A DNA stretch of 64,000 nt from the NCBI GenBank assembly GCA_030549335.1, contig CM060195.1, positions 2,963,501-3,027,500 on the forward strand. The letters are read 5' to 3'. The notes beneath the pieces are model-generated. The model did no database searches, had not been told where the DNA came from, and was given only the letters and a program-made list of their open reading frames with translations. A program made the translations under genes and the position numbers. Within the stretch, counting starts at the first letter, position 1. Each line of letters opens with the position of its first letter. Source of the stretch: Pontederia crassipes. Lineage: Eukaryota > Streptophyta > Magnoliopsida > Commelinales > Pontederiaceae. Of this stretch, positions 25,053 through 37,800 are shown piece after piece.

Positions 25053-28000
25053 ATGAACTCCAAGAATTCCAATCTCACGTTCAAGGTTGTCCTTCTTGGA
25101 GACGGTAACATCGTTTGCCCTTCCCTTGTCGATTCGTTTCTATATCCGAAATTTTGATCCGTAACTCTTTTGTTGCAAGAATTTTTGATCCGTTGGCTGT
25201 TGAACTCGTTTATGGTTTTGTCCTGTGAGAAATTTTAAGATCTTTTCCATTTTAAATGGTGAATAAATCGTGAATTAGCGGCAGATTTATAGTCAATCGG
25301 GCAGGTGTTGTGAAATCCTTGGGCATCCGAAATGTTATAGCAGGCCAATTGGAAACATGAAAATTGATTTTGAGAACATTTTTTATGCAGCAGATTGGGT
25401 TTTTTTTTACTGCCTTGTAGTGATGGCATTGCACGCTGTGTTGGAAAGATGGGTAATTTTTAGGGCTCCTCGCCCTAGGCAGTGGAGTTAGTTCTATCCG
25501 GAGTTGAAAATTTTGAACTGACATTTGCATTAGCACATAGGATTAGTTCGTACACCTTCATAGGATTATCAATAAGCGAAAATCAAAATCAGAGTAGGCT
25601 TAGAATGTCAGTATCCTTTGAAGCTAGGTAAGCAATTCCTTTGCAGGCTTAATTGGTAAGCCATGTGGAAACATCATTTATTAGTTTCATGCTCAGCTTC
25701 AAAATTATGAAGAAAGAAAATATTTTTCGACTTTCAGTTCAATCATGTTGTTGTATCTTCTTTATAGGTCGAGTTGGGAAAACCTCTCTTGCATTGCGAT
25801 ATGTAAATAACTTCTTCTCTGAAAAACAAGAGGCTACTGTGCAAGCTTCCTATTTGACGAAACGACTTGTCATTGAAGGTGTGCCTATTACCTTGTCTAT
25901 CTGGGTGCGTTAACTTGCCTTTTTATCTTGCTTGTGCATTGTGGCTATACAAATATATTTGCACAAACTCTGTCTTCTACTTATGACAAATTTGTATGCG
26001 TAGTTTCCTTGCATAAGAAGTTGAGTACACATGCTTTTTCCAAAATTAAGATGACACTTCTACTAAATGAGTATCAGACTGACTATGCAGTCATGCATGT
26101 CAGTGTTGCTGGTATCATTGAAGACATATAATGAATTTTGTCTCTCAAAAAAGATACAGAATAAATTATCTCTTGCATTTTTTCCCAATTTTCTTTTTAC
26201 CAATGAAGTACCAACGTTTGTCTCCACTGGTGGATTTGCTCATCTTGTTTGGTCATTTCTCTATGCATGAAATATAATTTGGCTCTTATGTTGTGATCTG
26301 GGAGTAGCAATCATTATCAGTTGATGGATCTTTGTATATCAATTTGCTTTATGATAAAAAAAATCCCTAGCCATATGCAGTTTTTTCTTTCTTTCTTTCT
26401 TTTTTTTTGGGGAATGCATATTGATGATCTTGTATTGACAAATTTGATCATAGATTCTATTTATTTTTATGGCAGGACACAGCTGGCCAGGAACGATTCC
26501 ACGCATTGGGTCCTATATATTATCGTGACGCAGATGGTTCATATCTGACCCATAAACTCACTATTTCCGCTTTGAGAATTATGTTTCTCAAATAACCTTA
26601 GAACTGATTATTATTTCCACCCCGAAATAAACTTATGACATGATCTTTCATAATTATTTATGATTTTTTATGGGTTCTTCTATGTCATTGGCTGTTTTAG
26701 GCTTGTTGCCGTGATACTGTACTTTTTTTGAAACAAGAAAGGACGACTAGCAAGAAGATAGTCATCCAAGGGTTCCATTAATAATAGTAAAGATTACATA
26801 ATAGTAAAGATTAAGGCCAACAGAAACATATGGCCAGAAAGACATGACAGCACCACACTACCCAACTCAAAAAATGACTTCACACCTCTACACCATCAAA
26901 TGCCATTACAACCACCATCACACGTTGGCCACACAAGAAAGGCAGAGCGCCACCAGCCAAGGTCACAGAACCAGACCTTGCCCCTAACATTTAGGGGGGT
27001 TACGAACACGCTTTCGCCTGACACCACAAGCTTGCGCCACCAGGTAGATGACGTCCAGGTCGTGCACCATAGCAGGGTCGCCAACCACATCTGTGGCACA
27101 AAGGGCAGCACCTGTCACAGAGTCACCAGCCACATTTGCGGCACAAAGTTTCTCAGCTTCAGTGACCACCACAGAGCTACCAGATTCAACCGCCGACGCC
27201 ACATGCCCCATCTCAGCCGTCCCTGCCGCTGTTGAGTCGTCCAAGAGGCCAGGATCAGGATCAGCAGACAGATTTTTCCCCTCATTGGCACATTGATCCA
27301 CCACAGATGCCACAGATCCAGGATTGTTCGACTTGCAGGTTCGGCTCAAGGATGCCGTAGTCACCCCATGGGTGAGCAAGCTCCTATCCACTGCTGTCTT
27401 CCGACTCACACCGCCCCGTGAGTGCAAGAGAAAGCGCTGGGCAGACCGGCCCATAACCAGAAGCCGTCGAGATGCGCCGGAACCTGCACCAGGATGCCGC
27501 CGGATGTTCCTGACACATGCCGCAGCCACCATCTCGCGGTCAACGGCAACTGCCCGATCGGAAAGGGGTGCGGGCACGTCGGCAGCCTGTCCCGTGTCCG
27601 TGGAGAGAGACCCGGTCTCGCCAGATGGCCGCAGCACCGACGAGGGTCTCTGCACAACCGGCGGCCGGGCGATGAGGGCGCGTCCGCGACGCCGAGATCG
27701 CCTGTAGCTCACGAGCCCGGAGGCAGAACTGAGGCAGACAGAGTCTGGGGGAGGCGATTGGTTTCTTCGGTGCAGAGGAGAGATGGCAGAAACGAGTCCG
27801 TCACCATCCTCCGCAACATCAGACGACGGAGGCAGGCCAGATGCATCAGGCACCGCCGCCCCAGCCGACGGCAGTTGTGTGATGGGGACGATGATCCCCT
27901 GGGTTGCACCTTCAGACGACGATGGTGGGCTAGGCACATGAGGCACCGCCGCCCTAGCCCCAGCCGCTGGCGGTTGTGAAATGGGGATGGTGATCCCCTG

Positions 28001-29653
28001 GGTCGCATACTCAAGGAGAGGTGGGGAAGCCGGTGGGTCAGCTAGACAAGAGGGCTCGTCTAGTGTCCCCATACTTAGGTTACAATAATTTTTCTTGGAT
28101 TCATTATTACTAATCTAGAAATATTCTTGACTGGGTGCCCTGAGATTTTATTATTGAATACTGTTTATAACATTCCTAGTAAGATGCTTCAGCTTATCCA
28201 ATGGTAAATTATATTCTGACATGTTTTTCCAACAATATCCTGTCAATTTTTTTCCCAAACACACTTTTGTTGAGGTGTTTCCAACTTCATCTGACTCTAT
28301 TTGTATGCCCGATATGCCTTGTACTGATGGTATCTATGAAGAACAGAGCCCTAACATGAAGTTGTGGTTTGTGACTGCAGCAGCACTTTTGGTTTATGAT
28401 ATCCTAGACGGTGATACATTTCTTCGTGTTAGAAAGTGGGTTAAAGAACTTCAGCAGATGGCACCAAGAGATATTATTATGGTAATTGCTGCAAATAAGA
28501 GTGATTTAGTAAGATCAAAGAAATTTGATGTTCAGGAAGCAGAAAGGTTAGTGTGCTAAAGAATTTGAAAGAGATTAGTTTACATATAAGCTTTTGTGGC
28601 ACTCCTTTCTTTTGAGTTGGCAATAATCAGCTGGGCAGCATAACTTAGTATGGTATACCTTAACCTCTTTTACATGCCAAAGATTATCATCGATTGGGTG
28701 GTTATGCTCATAAGTTATTTCTAACATAAATTATGTTTTTATCATGCAACTGAATAAAATAAAACTAGTTTTAGAGAAGAATGGATTAGAGTTGGTATAG
28801 ACTATAGAGCATATTTTTCTTATCATTTGATTAATTCAACTATCATCATAACCTGAAGAAATATCTTATTTACATATCTGATGGTCATGATGTCTTTGTC
28901 ATTATGCGCTGTTTTTGTCCAAAGTAAACTGGTGGTCACACACTAATTCATCTTACAAGATAAATTATAAGTTTGATCATGATGCATGATCGTCACATTA
29001 ATTAATGCATGCCGTGATACTGTCCATTTTGTTCCCATGTTATTATTTATTTGTATACTTTGCTTCCTTTCAATTTTGAAACGTTTATATGGTTTTACTT
29101 GATTAGTTTTACTTCAAGACTTTGTTTTCTGTGGATTTAACATGAAAATCTAATGTTGTCATTGATCTAACTGACCAATTTGGTTTTGTGTGTCGAATGC
29201 AGCTATGCAGCATCTATTGGAGCAAAGCATTTCATCACATCTGCCAAATTAGGCACTGGGATAGATGAAACCTTCCTTGACATTGGTGCACGTGAGAAAC
29301 ATAAAACAACCTTAATATGTCTGCCAAAGAATTTTTGTTTGTTAGAAGTGGCAGACCCACGCAGGCATGCCATAACTATGCTTTCTGAAACTGGGAAATG
29401 ATCTGGTGTTGAGAGCCATTCTCAAAATTTTATTTGGGCACATAACACTACTAGGCAGATAACAATAACGGCTGTTGCGAAGTTTATCTGAAAGATACAT
29501 TGAAAATATATGTTTATATTTTCTGATGCAGGGCTATTACAGAAGAAGAAGAAAGAAAATGCAGAGAGCTTATTACCTGCTCCACCAAGAAAGGGGATTC
29601 TCATTGTAGATGATGAACCAGAGAAAGAGCCTCCTCCAAAGTGCTGTTCATAA
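25053..29653 (+). CDS. RAB21: Rab21-like small GTPase (six exons)
   Basis: Small GTPase of the Rab5/Rab21 branch, expected to act on early endosome traffic by switching between GDP and GTP forms on membranes. My exon model is 25053-25104, 25768-25904, 26476-26536, 28381-28546, 29203-29285 and 29532-29653; all introns are GT-AG and phases agree, giving 206 residues. P-loop GDGRVGKT lies at residues 16-23, WDTAGQE at 63-69, NKSD at 122-125 and SAK at 152-154. The tail KGILIVDDEP...KCCS matches the Rab21 tail and offers a Cys-Cys prenylation site. An in-frame ATG at 25020 would add 11 residues; I prefer 25053 because MNSKNSNLTFK begins near the fold. The segment after FLDI is about two residues shorter than I would expect for the family. 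Intron 3 carries a LINE-type insertion. Human Rab21 has 225 residues. Confidence 0.9.
26721..28080 (-). mobile_element. ORF1-only LINE-like element in Rab21 intron 3
   Basis: A GC-rich block sits in an AT-rich intron. On the minus strand it has one long reading frame (26984-28072), then about 250 bp of 3' leader, then a hairpin (arms GGATGACTA and TAGTCGTCC, 26741-26767), then tttcttgtttc and an A-run (T-run at 26723-26729 on plus). The hairpin, its position and the A-run match the L1-type LINE copies in the listerin introns. There is no endonuclease or reverse transcriptase between the frame and the tail, so it would need enzymes supplied by a relative. No clear target duplication was found. 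Confidence 0.6.
26984..28072 (-). CDS. Pro/Ser/Ala-rich ORF1-like protein of a non-autonomous LINE
   Basis: Uninterrupted frame of 362 residues from MGTLDEPSC to RKRVRNPPKC. The N-terminal third holds two to three repeats of about 37 residues built on ATQGI(T/I)(I/V)PI(S/T)Q. A basic stretch (YRRSRRRGR) follows near residues 127-135. I see no zinc knuckle, RRM or enzymatic motif, so ORF1 is an assignment by place: it is the only frame of an element with a LINE-type 3' end. The intact length despite low-complexity content suggests a young insertion. An alternative is a captured host fragment. It is antisense to the Rab21 gene and would be spliced out. Confidence 0.45.
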   Translation of the reverse strand: MGTLDEPSCLADPPASPPLLEYATQGITIPISQPPAAGARAAVPHVPSPPSSSEGATQGIIVPITQLPSAGAAVPDASGLPPSSDVAEDGDGLVSAISPLHRRNQSPPPDSVCLSSASGLVSYRRSRRRGRALIARPPVVQRPSSVLRPSGETGSLSTDTGQAADVPAPLSDRAVAVDREMVAAACVRNIRRHPGAGSGASRRLLVMGRSAQRFLLHSRGGVSRKTAVDRSLLTHGVTTASLSRTCKSNNPGSVASVVDQCANEGKNLSADPDPGLLDDSTAAGTAEMGHVASAVESGSSVVVTEAEKLCAANVAGDSVTGAALCATDVVGDPAMVHDLDVIYLVAQACGVRRKRVRNPPKC

Positions 29654-31540
29654 CATTCCATATCGAAGTTTTCATGAGAAAAAAAAAACATTACAGGTAC
29701 TCTCGGGTCAATAATGCAACTAGTAATGTTAAGAAACAACCATATCTGGACTATGTGTGCACTTGGTATTTTCATAATTAAGGATATCTAGACTTCACCT
29801 AATTTTGATCTCTAAAGTATTCATTTTGCTGCAGCTGTAGGCCATATCATGTATAACTAAAGGGGCTGTTTTCCCTAGGAAAGTCAAGTCAAGGTGCCTG
29901 TAAAGAAATGAAAAATGGACGTTATACTGCAGGTAGCAGAATCTTCATGTACCTCCATTTATGTTTAAAGGCGTCTTTGTCAGAAATTAGAGGTCTGCTC
30001 GCGTCGTGTTCAAGCCAAATCTGGAGTGTGTATATACATTGTCGAATTGTGAATTACAGAGAGTAACTCAATTGATGTCTCAGATTCGTATAATCATTTT
30101 TTTATCTGGGCGTGTATACTTCAACTCAAATGACCAAGATGAAGCGTTTTACCCCCGGTTTTCCTTTATTCCAAAGTGATGTATCGTTTTCTTTGCATGT
30201 CGCAACGTAGTCTTTTTAAAGAAATGAGGCTAAAATATTTCTAGATCGTAAGAACATAAAACTTTTTTTAATGTAATTTAAACTTTGTTAACTTGAACAT
30301 GATCTGAATTGTCTGGGTAATAAGACCGTTTACCCATTTGGCGGAATGCCAAATTAAATTGTTGTCAGTCCGCATATAAATTGCTAATATATTTTATTTT
30401 TTCTTCTGCATTTACTCTATGAAATCTTACTTAAAATAAGATATACCAATAATTTAATAAATAATAATCGGGGAAAAGAGTTACAGAAGCCCCAAATTAT
30501 AAGTAAAGAGGAGTAACGAAAACATGTTCGTTTATGAGAGAAAAAAATGAGAAAACGAGAACATGAGCGCCCAAGGCAGTGACATTCCAGACACCCCTCG
30601 AAGGATGTGTTGATTGGAGGGTTTAGAAGACATAGATTAGGGTTAATTTCGAGGAAGTGAGTTTAAAAATTTTAGATACAACTTTTATTAATTTAATTAA
30701 AGTTAAGTTTGTGTTCATAAGTTCATCGGTTGATTTAAAATTAAATTCATCAAGTTGATAATTTTAAAAAGGTTAAAAATAATTATTTTCATTCTATCAC
30801 ATTTTCTTCTCAATCAAATAACGAAAAATATTTTTTTAAAAAAATAATAAAAACATTTACTAAAACTTTAACCTTTCCTAGTCCATATATTATAATTTAT
30901 ATTCAAATAAAAAGTGGACATTAAAATTTATATCCAAATATAATTTTTATAAAACCTCACCACATCTATCTTTACTAATCCTTACTCCACCATCCTAATC
31001 CATCAATTCATAATTAAATTACCAAACAAAGCTTCATAGATCTAGAAGCTTACTGTCCTTTTAATTTTAATTTTCCTTGCAATGCATTGGCCTTCCTTTC
31101 TAATGGAAAAAAATGAAAAATGTTATTTTTCCCATTATATATTTTTTATCTCGCGTAAGTTAGAAAAATATAAAATTTCATTACCAATTTACTGTCCAAC
31201 ACGCAAAACACTGATCATTTTTAGTATCCAGAAAATTATAATTGGGGTTAAATTTTGTATTTTTTTCGTATAGTCCCGGAAATTATATCTCCTATATTCC
31301 GATTTCAACCAGGCAACTGGTAAATTCGGAATCTTTTGGTTCATGAATCAAGTTATAGATATTTGATCCATAAACACTTAGTCCCTCTTAATTCTTCTTC
31401 AAATTAGTGGAGTCAAATAAAGACTGATTTAAAAATAATTTCGACTTGTCAGACTCGCTCTAATCCCAATTTCAATATTCTTTTATTACGATTATCTCGA
31501 CTTTAATCCTATATATAATCGACAAGAGAAATTATCATCG
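29654..31540. other. Rab21 3' region and AT-rich spacer to the listerin gene
   Basis: The first 400-500 bp after the Rab21 stop are probably 3' UTR, perhaps with a GT-AG intron from about 29698 (gtactctcgg) to the tgcag near 29834. From about 30200 to 31540 the DNA is AT-rich and I see no gene, RNA or clear repeat in it. Confidence 0.5.
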
Positions 31541-31604
31541 TAATCGAACCATTATTCTTTTCCATGTACCATGTAATCCATCAAATCCAAACAACAAAGG
31601 CCTT

Positions 31605-31620
31605 GGCCCAATATGGCCCA
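31605..31620 (+). promoter_or_regulatory. Paired GGCCCA boxes upstream of the listerin gene
   Basis: GGCCCA occurs at 31605-31610 and 31615-31620, a little over 200 bp before the listerin start codon, followed by a further ggcc at about 31632. Spacing of the two boxes is 10 bp, as in the pair before the Rab21-like gene. These fit plant site II elements of broadly expressed genes. Function is inferred. Confidence 0.5.
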
Positions 31621-31827
31621 TTAAAGTCATAGGCCGGTAGCGTCTTTTGGGTCGACGGAAACAAAAGCCCGAATGGAACTCACACCGTCGTCCGTCCCTC
31701 TCTCTCCCCTGTCTTGGTCTCCGGCGAATACCCCGCCGCCTCACTCCGGCGCTCGGCTGTCGCTTCGCTTCGTTCCATCTTGGGCTCCGACGCGACTGGA
31801 TCATTCTTCCAGCGGAGAACCGCCGTG

Positions 31828-34800
31828 ATGGGAAAGCAAAAGGGCGACGGCGGGCGGAGCAAAACCCGCCCGTCGAGCAGCAGGTTTTAGTCGTCCGGAC
31901 CCTTCGCTGATTACTTTCCCGATACAGTTATTCGATTATAATCCTCGATTCTCTGAAAACTTCAGCTTGGCTGCGTCCTTGCTGCCGTCGGGTGTAACCG
32001 GCGTCGGCTTTGGAGGATACCTGGGAAGTGCTCGGGTCGACTCCTCCTCTTCGGTTGAAGAATCCTCGTCTTTCGTGGTAATTCATTCTTTGTATGGTAT
32101 CGATCATGCTGTTCTTGATGCATGTGAAATCTTGGAGCTATCGCTATTTTACTTTGGTTTGATATCTAAGTTATAGCTTAAGTAAGTTTCAATGGTTGGT
32201 AGAGTTGGATATAAAAAGGTGAAGTTATAGTGTGAACGTTATGTTGCAATTCCTCCAGAAAAAAACTTAGTAGAATTAGTAGCTTGCGGTGCTAAATTTA
32301 ATTACTTCCTTACCTGGGTTTTGGTTCCCAACGATGTCTTGTGACAAGAATGACAAATATGTTACCAATGTTCTCTGAATCTCTGGTGCTTCTATTTTCA
32401 TTTTGTGATCACACATGTACAACCTTTGATACATCAGTTGGTGCCAATTTTGTATATTACATTTACTTCTTGGAAGTTGGAATTAATGATTTTTTGTTGA
32501 AATAAAACACAATTTTCCTGAAAATGAAGGTATACTCCAATGTCTATGCATAATATACATATATAGATGATATTTATCATAAATATTGTTATACATATTT
32601 AATTTTACTGAAAAATAAATATGGATTTTGTTTATGTGAAATGGATTCCATGAAACGGATCTATGATTATCTAAATATGAAGAGTTATCTCTTGACAATT
32701 TTTCATTGTATATGGTTGTTTGTCTCAGAATTGTTCATTTTAATTGATAGTACTGAATGCTTGTCATATTTTCGTCATATTCTTTATTCCTCAAAGAAAA
32801 AAAACAGTAAGGACTTTGGTTTTGCTATACATGATATTTTTTTACTTCATTTCTTGTGAACTTTTAGTATTTGAATAAGTGTATTAAATCATAGATCTCT
32901 AGTGGAGTATTTGAACCCAAATCAAGTTCAGACCATCTGCAAAAGAAAAAAATGAACGAATTGTTCTCATAGAATTAGTAAGAAATTTCTTTCTGGCAGC
33001 ATATATTTTTTATGCTCCATGAATAGCTGGAACGCTAAGAAAGATTCAAAAAGACAATATGAGACAACATGTATATTGTGTGGGTTAGGTGAGGAGGACA
33101 CCATACACATCTTTCTCAATGGGAGTTCTGGCAGACGATCAACTTGATGAAGTTGGACACTCTCTCTGATATCTTTCTTGGGCTTTTTCATGCCACTTTA
33201 CTGGTTTCTTCTTTGAGTGGCTACCTAGTGTATCACTGATGGGCTATGGATTCAAGGCAACAAGGCCATTTTTTTTAGGGAAGCCAGGTTATGTGGTTGT
33301 CATCCAGGTGTATTTATAACTATGTGATGAAAATTGATATACAAGTGTGAGCTCTCAAAGTGAGAGCAGTAGCAAAAGCAAAAGTATATCAACTATCCAA
33401 AACCCCAAAACCCCACTCTCGAAGAAGAAAAGAGATGTGGTGTACAATACGCTCAGTGTGACATCGCTTCCCACAAAGAATCACCCGGTTACGCTGGAGC
33501 CATAAGGCCCAGGAACCAGCCAAAAAAGATGCCAGTGGCTCCCATTTTTAGATGAGATTCTACAAAGATAATATTGTAGATCACATCCATTTTCTATTTA
33601 GAGAATGGCCGAGTGACTTCTTTTCCCACTTTTAGAGTCCTCCCTTTTTTTGATCACATGTGTACATCTTTTTCATCCTTAATCTTTACAGATGTATGAT
33701 GGTTAGCTCTGTGTACCCATCCTTACCCTTATAAGGGAATTTTGAGAATTAGCTTAATTTTACTTAATGTTCATTCCATAGGGCTCTGTCTGTTTGCTTA
33801 TGAGCGAACACCAGAGAAGAAAGTTTATGTTACTTCAAAAAAAGTAAAGAAAGAGCACTCGTGAGTCCCCAATGGCTTACTAGTGTGTTTTATTTTTTAT
33901 TTTTTGAGAGGTAAATAGGATGATTAACCAAGTCAAAAACAGAAATGCTACATCATCTGCAGGGCCACAAACGCCACAACACAAAAATGCGAAAAGCGCA
34001 AAAAGTAAAAGAGGTGCAACAAACAGCAGAAGAGGTGTCCATCTAGCAAAAAAAGCTCCAGTCCCTGTTTAGGATATTGCTATGGGAGGTAATATTTTCC
34101 ACGTAGCTTGAGGCTCGCGTTCCGCTGCAACCAGATCCTCCACATTGCCGCAAAAATTTTCGCCACGTCCCTTCCAGATCTGTACATAGACGCCCCAGAT
34201 TGCGAACCTCTCCTGAAAGATAGTCACAATTCAGTCTCTGTTGTCGACGCGATGCTTAGAATGCCAAGCCCATCGCAAACTAGCCGTGCAGTCTTACACC
34301 CAAAGAATATATGCTGCACGCTCTCCTCCTCCCGACAAATATTACATGTCAGAGAAACCCCAGCAATAAGGGCAGACAGATAAGCCGCAGTGAGGATCCT
34401 GCCTCTTCTAACCTGCCACATGAAGATTCTGATCTTAAGAGGGTTTTTCGCTGCCCAAATCTGTGTGCAATCCTTTAGGAATTCATCATCAGTATTGTGT
34501 TCCTCTCCCCTCAGAAGCTTGTACGCCCATTGGACAGAGAAGGTATCACCTACGCGCACCTAGCTATCCCTCTGCGAGCTGTCGAGCTGGAGATGGGAAA
34601 TTGAGCGCAGAAGCTCGAGGAACTCAGAAGCTCTCTGGTCCAACAGGGCAGAGGTGAAACAAGTCGCCCAACAGCGCTCGGCAGAGTCCCCAGGTCAGGT
34701 CCAGACCTCTCCTAGAGTGGCATCCTTGTCATGGGCAATTGCAAAAACTAATGGCTCACTAGTGTTGGAATGTCATGGAAGTTAGTGAGCTGATGAAAGA

Positions 34801-37800
34801 GACACCAGTGACCAAAGCCCTGAGAACAATGCAAAAGCCATCGGCTGTTTACGTCAACTGAGACATTGGTGCCTTTTGGCAATTAACTTGGCCTGTGATG
34901 TACACATGGACTCTGGATGAGGACACTGGAGCCAGGCTGATGCCTCTTAGGTGGGATACAAGCTCCGCTCCACCATCACTGGCAGCAAGTCCTATTCTGG
35001 GCCAAAAAAGATGAAAGGAGGTGGTCTTTCGTCGCCCATACCGCAGGTCATCGCCAAGGATGTCTCCAACTCCTATAGCATATGCAACTACAATCTATGG
35101 TGTCTCCAACTTTGATCTAAGACACATGGAATATAGGCTTTTTTATGTCCAGATAGTTTATGGTTTTTTACATTCAGTTCCCTCTTTTTTATTGATCAGT
35201 TCTTTTAAGTTCATCTGGATGGTTTAGCGAAACCCACAGGTCTGACTAGGCTAAAACAGTCCAACATTGGTTCTGGGTTCCCACCAACCCTAAGACAAAT
35301 TCGTGCCCTGGACCCAGGCGGGCCAGGGATTTTGCAACCTTGTTCCAGAACTGTAGCAGCAGAAAATAAGTTGTAGACATCATAATGATTTTTTTCTTTT
35401 GACAAGGGAAGGGTGATAGGAGATGGCTAGTCATCCATTTGTATTTCAAAATCTAAGCATGTACAGGTGTAGTAAAAAGTGTGCAAGCGATGAAGTAAAA
35501 GTAAAAACAAACCAAAGTTATCCATACTCATTTCCAAAGAATCTACTCTTTATAGCCTGTAAGATGTAGAGAATGAAAAGTGATTTGGAGGACAATAAGT
35601 TCAAGAAAGAGAAGTCAAAAGTCCATTGTGCTTCTTATATTGGCTTAGAAATATTTTTTTTGAAAGTGAAAACGATGATTGCCATGTTTGCAATCATCCA
35701 ACTTTATTGTTGTGGGCTAATATGTACAAGTTCATTGGTTTGTTACACAACAACAACAACAACAACAACAAAGCCTTATCCCACTAGGTGGGGTCGGCTA
35801 CAAGGATCATACGACGCCATTCCGCTCTATTAGTGACCTATTCGTTGATCTATGTTCATGAGATTCGACAGGGTTTTACGCTGGCTGTCGGTGCCTAACA
35901 CAACCCTCCTCCTTTATCTGGGCTTGGGACCGGCTATAAAACATAGGCGGAGTTAAACAAGTTGAATAAAATTCATTCGTTGCTTGTTCGCCAGTGTCGC
36001 ATCATGTGATGTGCCATTAACATCACCTTCTCCACATAGCATTGTTCCCCTCTAAATATAGCCCCATTTCTGTGTGACCAGATTGACCATAGATATGCTA
36101 GAGGTGTTGCACGTTGCTGTTTTGATACGTATGTGATGTTTTGTTGTTGACGTCCTCCACTCCTAAACGTCCTCCAAAACTCTGCACTCGAAGATGTATC
36201 AACCCATTGACAACCAGCCTTAATTCACACTGTTTTCGCCATCGGACATGTGAAAAATAAATGATCAAAGTCTTCAACTGCACCCTCACATAATATGCAT
36301 GTAACGTCCATTTCTCGAGCCCAACGTGCTATATATGTCTTGGTCGGGAAGCCGTTGTCGTCTACAAAGCCATGCAAAAATTTAATACGAAGAGGAACCT
36401 TTAGTTTCCATAAGAGACTGCAATCAACTCGCATATTTCTATCTTCCAACTGATTCTCTCAATCGAGCAACTGGTACACAGTCTTGATCGAGAAGTAACC
36501 AACATTCCATGTCCATGAATCTGGCCGGGACTCATCCGGCGCAAAGCCCTCAAGGCTCTCAAAGAGGAGCAGGAGATCCTCAATGCATTGATCTGAGAGA
36601 GATCCTGTGAAATTAGGTGTCCATACCCCATTGGATAGCATAGATTCCGACCAGCAATCAGCCACCATTGATTGGCGGTTTTCAGCTAATGCATACAGTC
36701 TTGGAAACTTCACCTTGAGATCTGAATTTCATCTATGATTTTTTTTTGAGAAGGCAAAGGATGACAACTAGAGTTTATTGTTGTCATCTAGGTATATAAA
36801 TATATATATATATATACACACATATGTATATATGTATATGAGTGATGAACATGCACAAGTAAAGTACTCTCGAAAAGAGAGCAGCAAAAAAAGGAGAAAC
36901 TGCTATCTAAAACCCCACTTGAATAAGAAAAGAAGTGTGGTGTACAATATTATTCACCTGCCACCACCCTCCCCCTCCCCCACAAAAGAAAAGACCCGCT
37001 TGCACTAGAGCCAAATGGCCCAGGCACCGGCCAAAAAAAAGACCAAAGAGAGCCTCCAACGCTGCCTCCGTCTCCCAGGAGTACGACAAAACTGCCAAAG
37101 TGTCTCTGACGATGACGGGAAGCTGTCCAAGAAACTCATCCACGACCACACCTGTCGGGAGATAGGGCATCCAAAAAACAGGTGATCAACATCCTCCTCT
37201 GCCTCCCCGCAGAATGCGCAAAATGTGTCAGAGTGGGGCGCCCATCTCGCTCTATAGACTCTCATGAGAATCCGGCCTCGTCACAAAAGCCAAGCAAAAA
37301 TTTTGATCTTCAGGTGAAGCTTGGAGTGCCATATGAGTCTGTAGTCAGTCCTGAGGTCGTCTGAGTCCGAGGGATCCGGAAGGAAGCGGAGGTAGAGGTC
37401 ACGGGCCGATAAGTAGGCCGAGATCCATACCCATCCATCTGTGAAATTTTTGCGCTTCTCAGAAAGACATAGGCATTCCTTTTTGATATTTTCTGCAAAA
37501 TTTCTATGATAGTTGGTCATAATTGTCATTTTCTTCTGAAGTAGTTTCATATTCCAAATTGGTGCTCTTGGTCTGTATCAAGTGATAATGTGATGAATAT
37601 TAAATTTTACTTGTGCTTTTCCTTCTATAAAAGAAATAGTACTTTTTTGTTGCTTTATTGTAAGATGCTGCATGCAGGATATTGATGGTGAAGTGATCCA
37701 GCACTTGAAGAGGCTTGGCAGAAAGGATCCTACAACAAAGGTAATAACTAAGATACATGACTTTTGATCATGATTTGTGGTGCTGTAAATGTAATTTGTT

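Noticed and set aside
33075-33550. Back-to-back LINE pieces as a twin-priming inversion
   Set aside because: The plus-strand piece lies beyond the 3' tip of the minus-strand piece, and both stem from the ORF2 end; twin priming would place the inverted part at the 5' side.
35225-35350. tRNA-derived SINE suggested by ggttgcaaaatccc and tagcctagtcag on the minus strand
   Set aside because: The two box-like words are in the wrong order and distance for an internal RNA polymerase III promoter.
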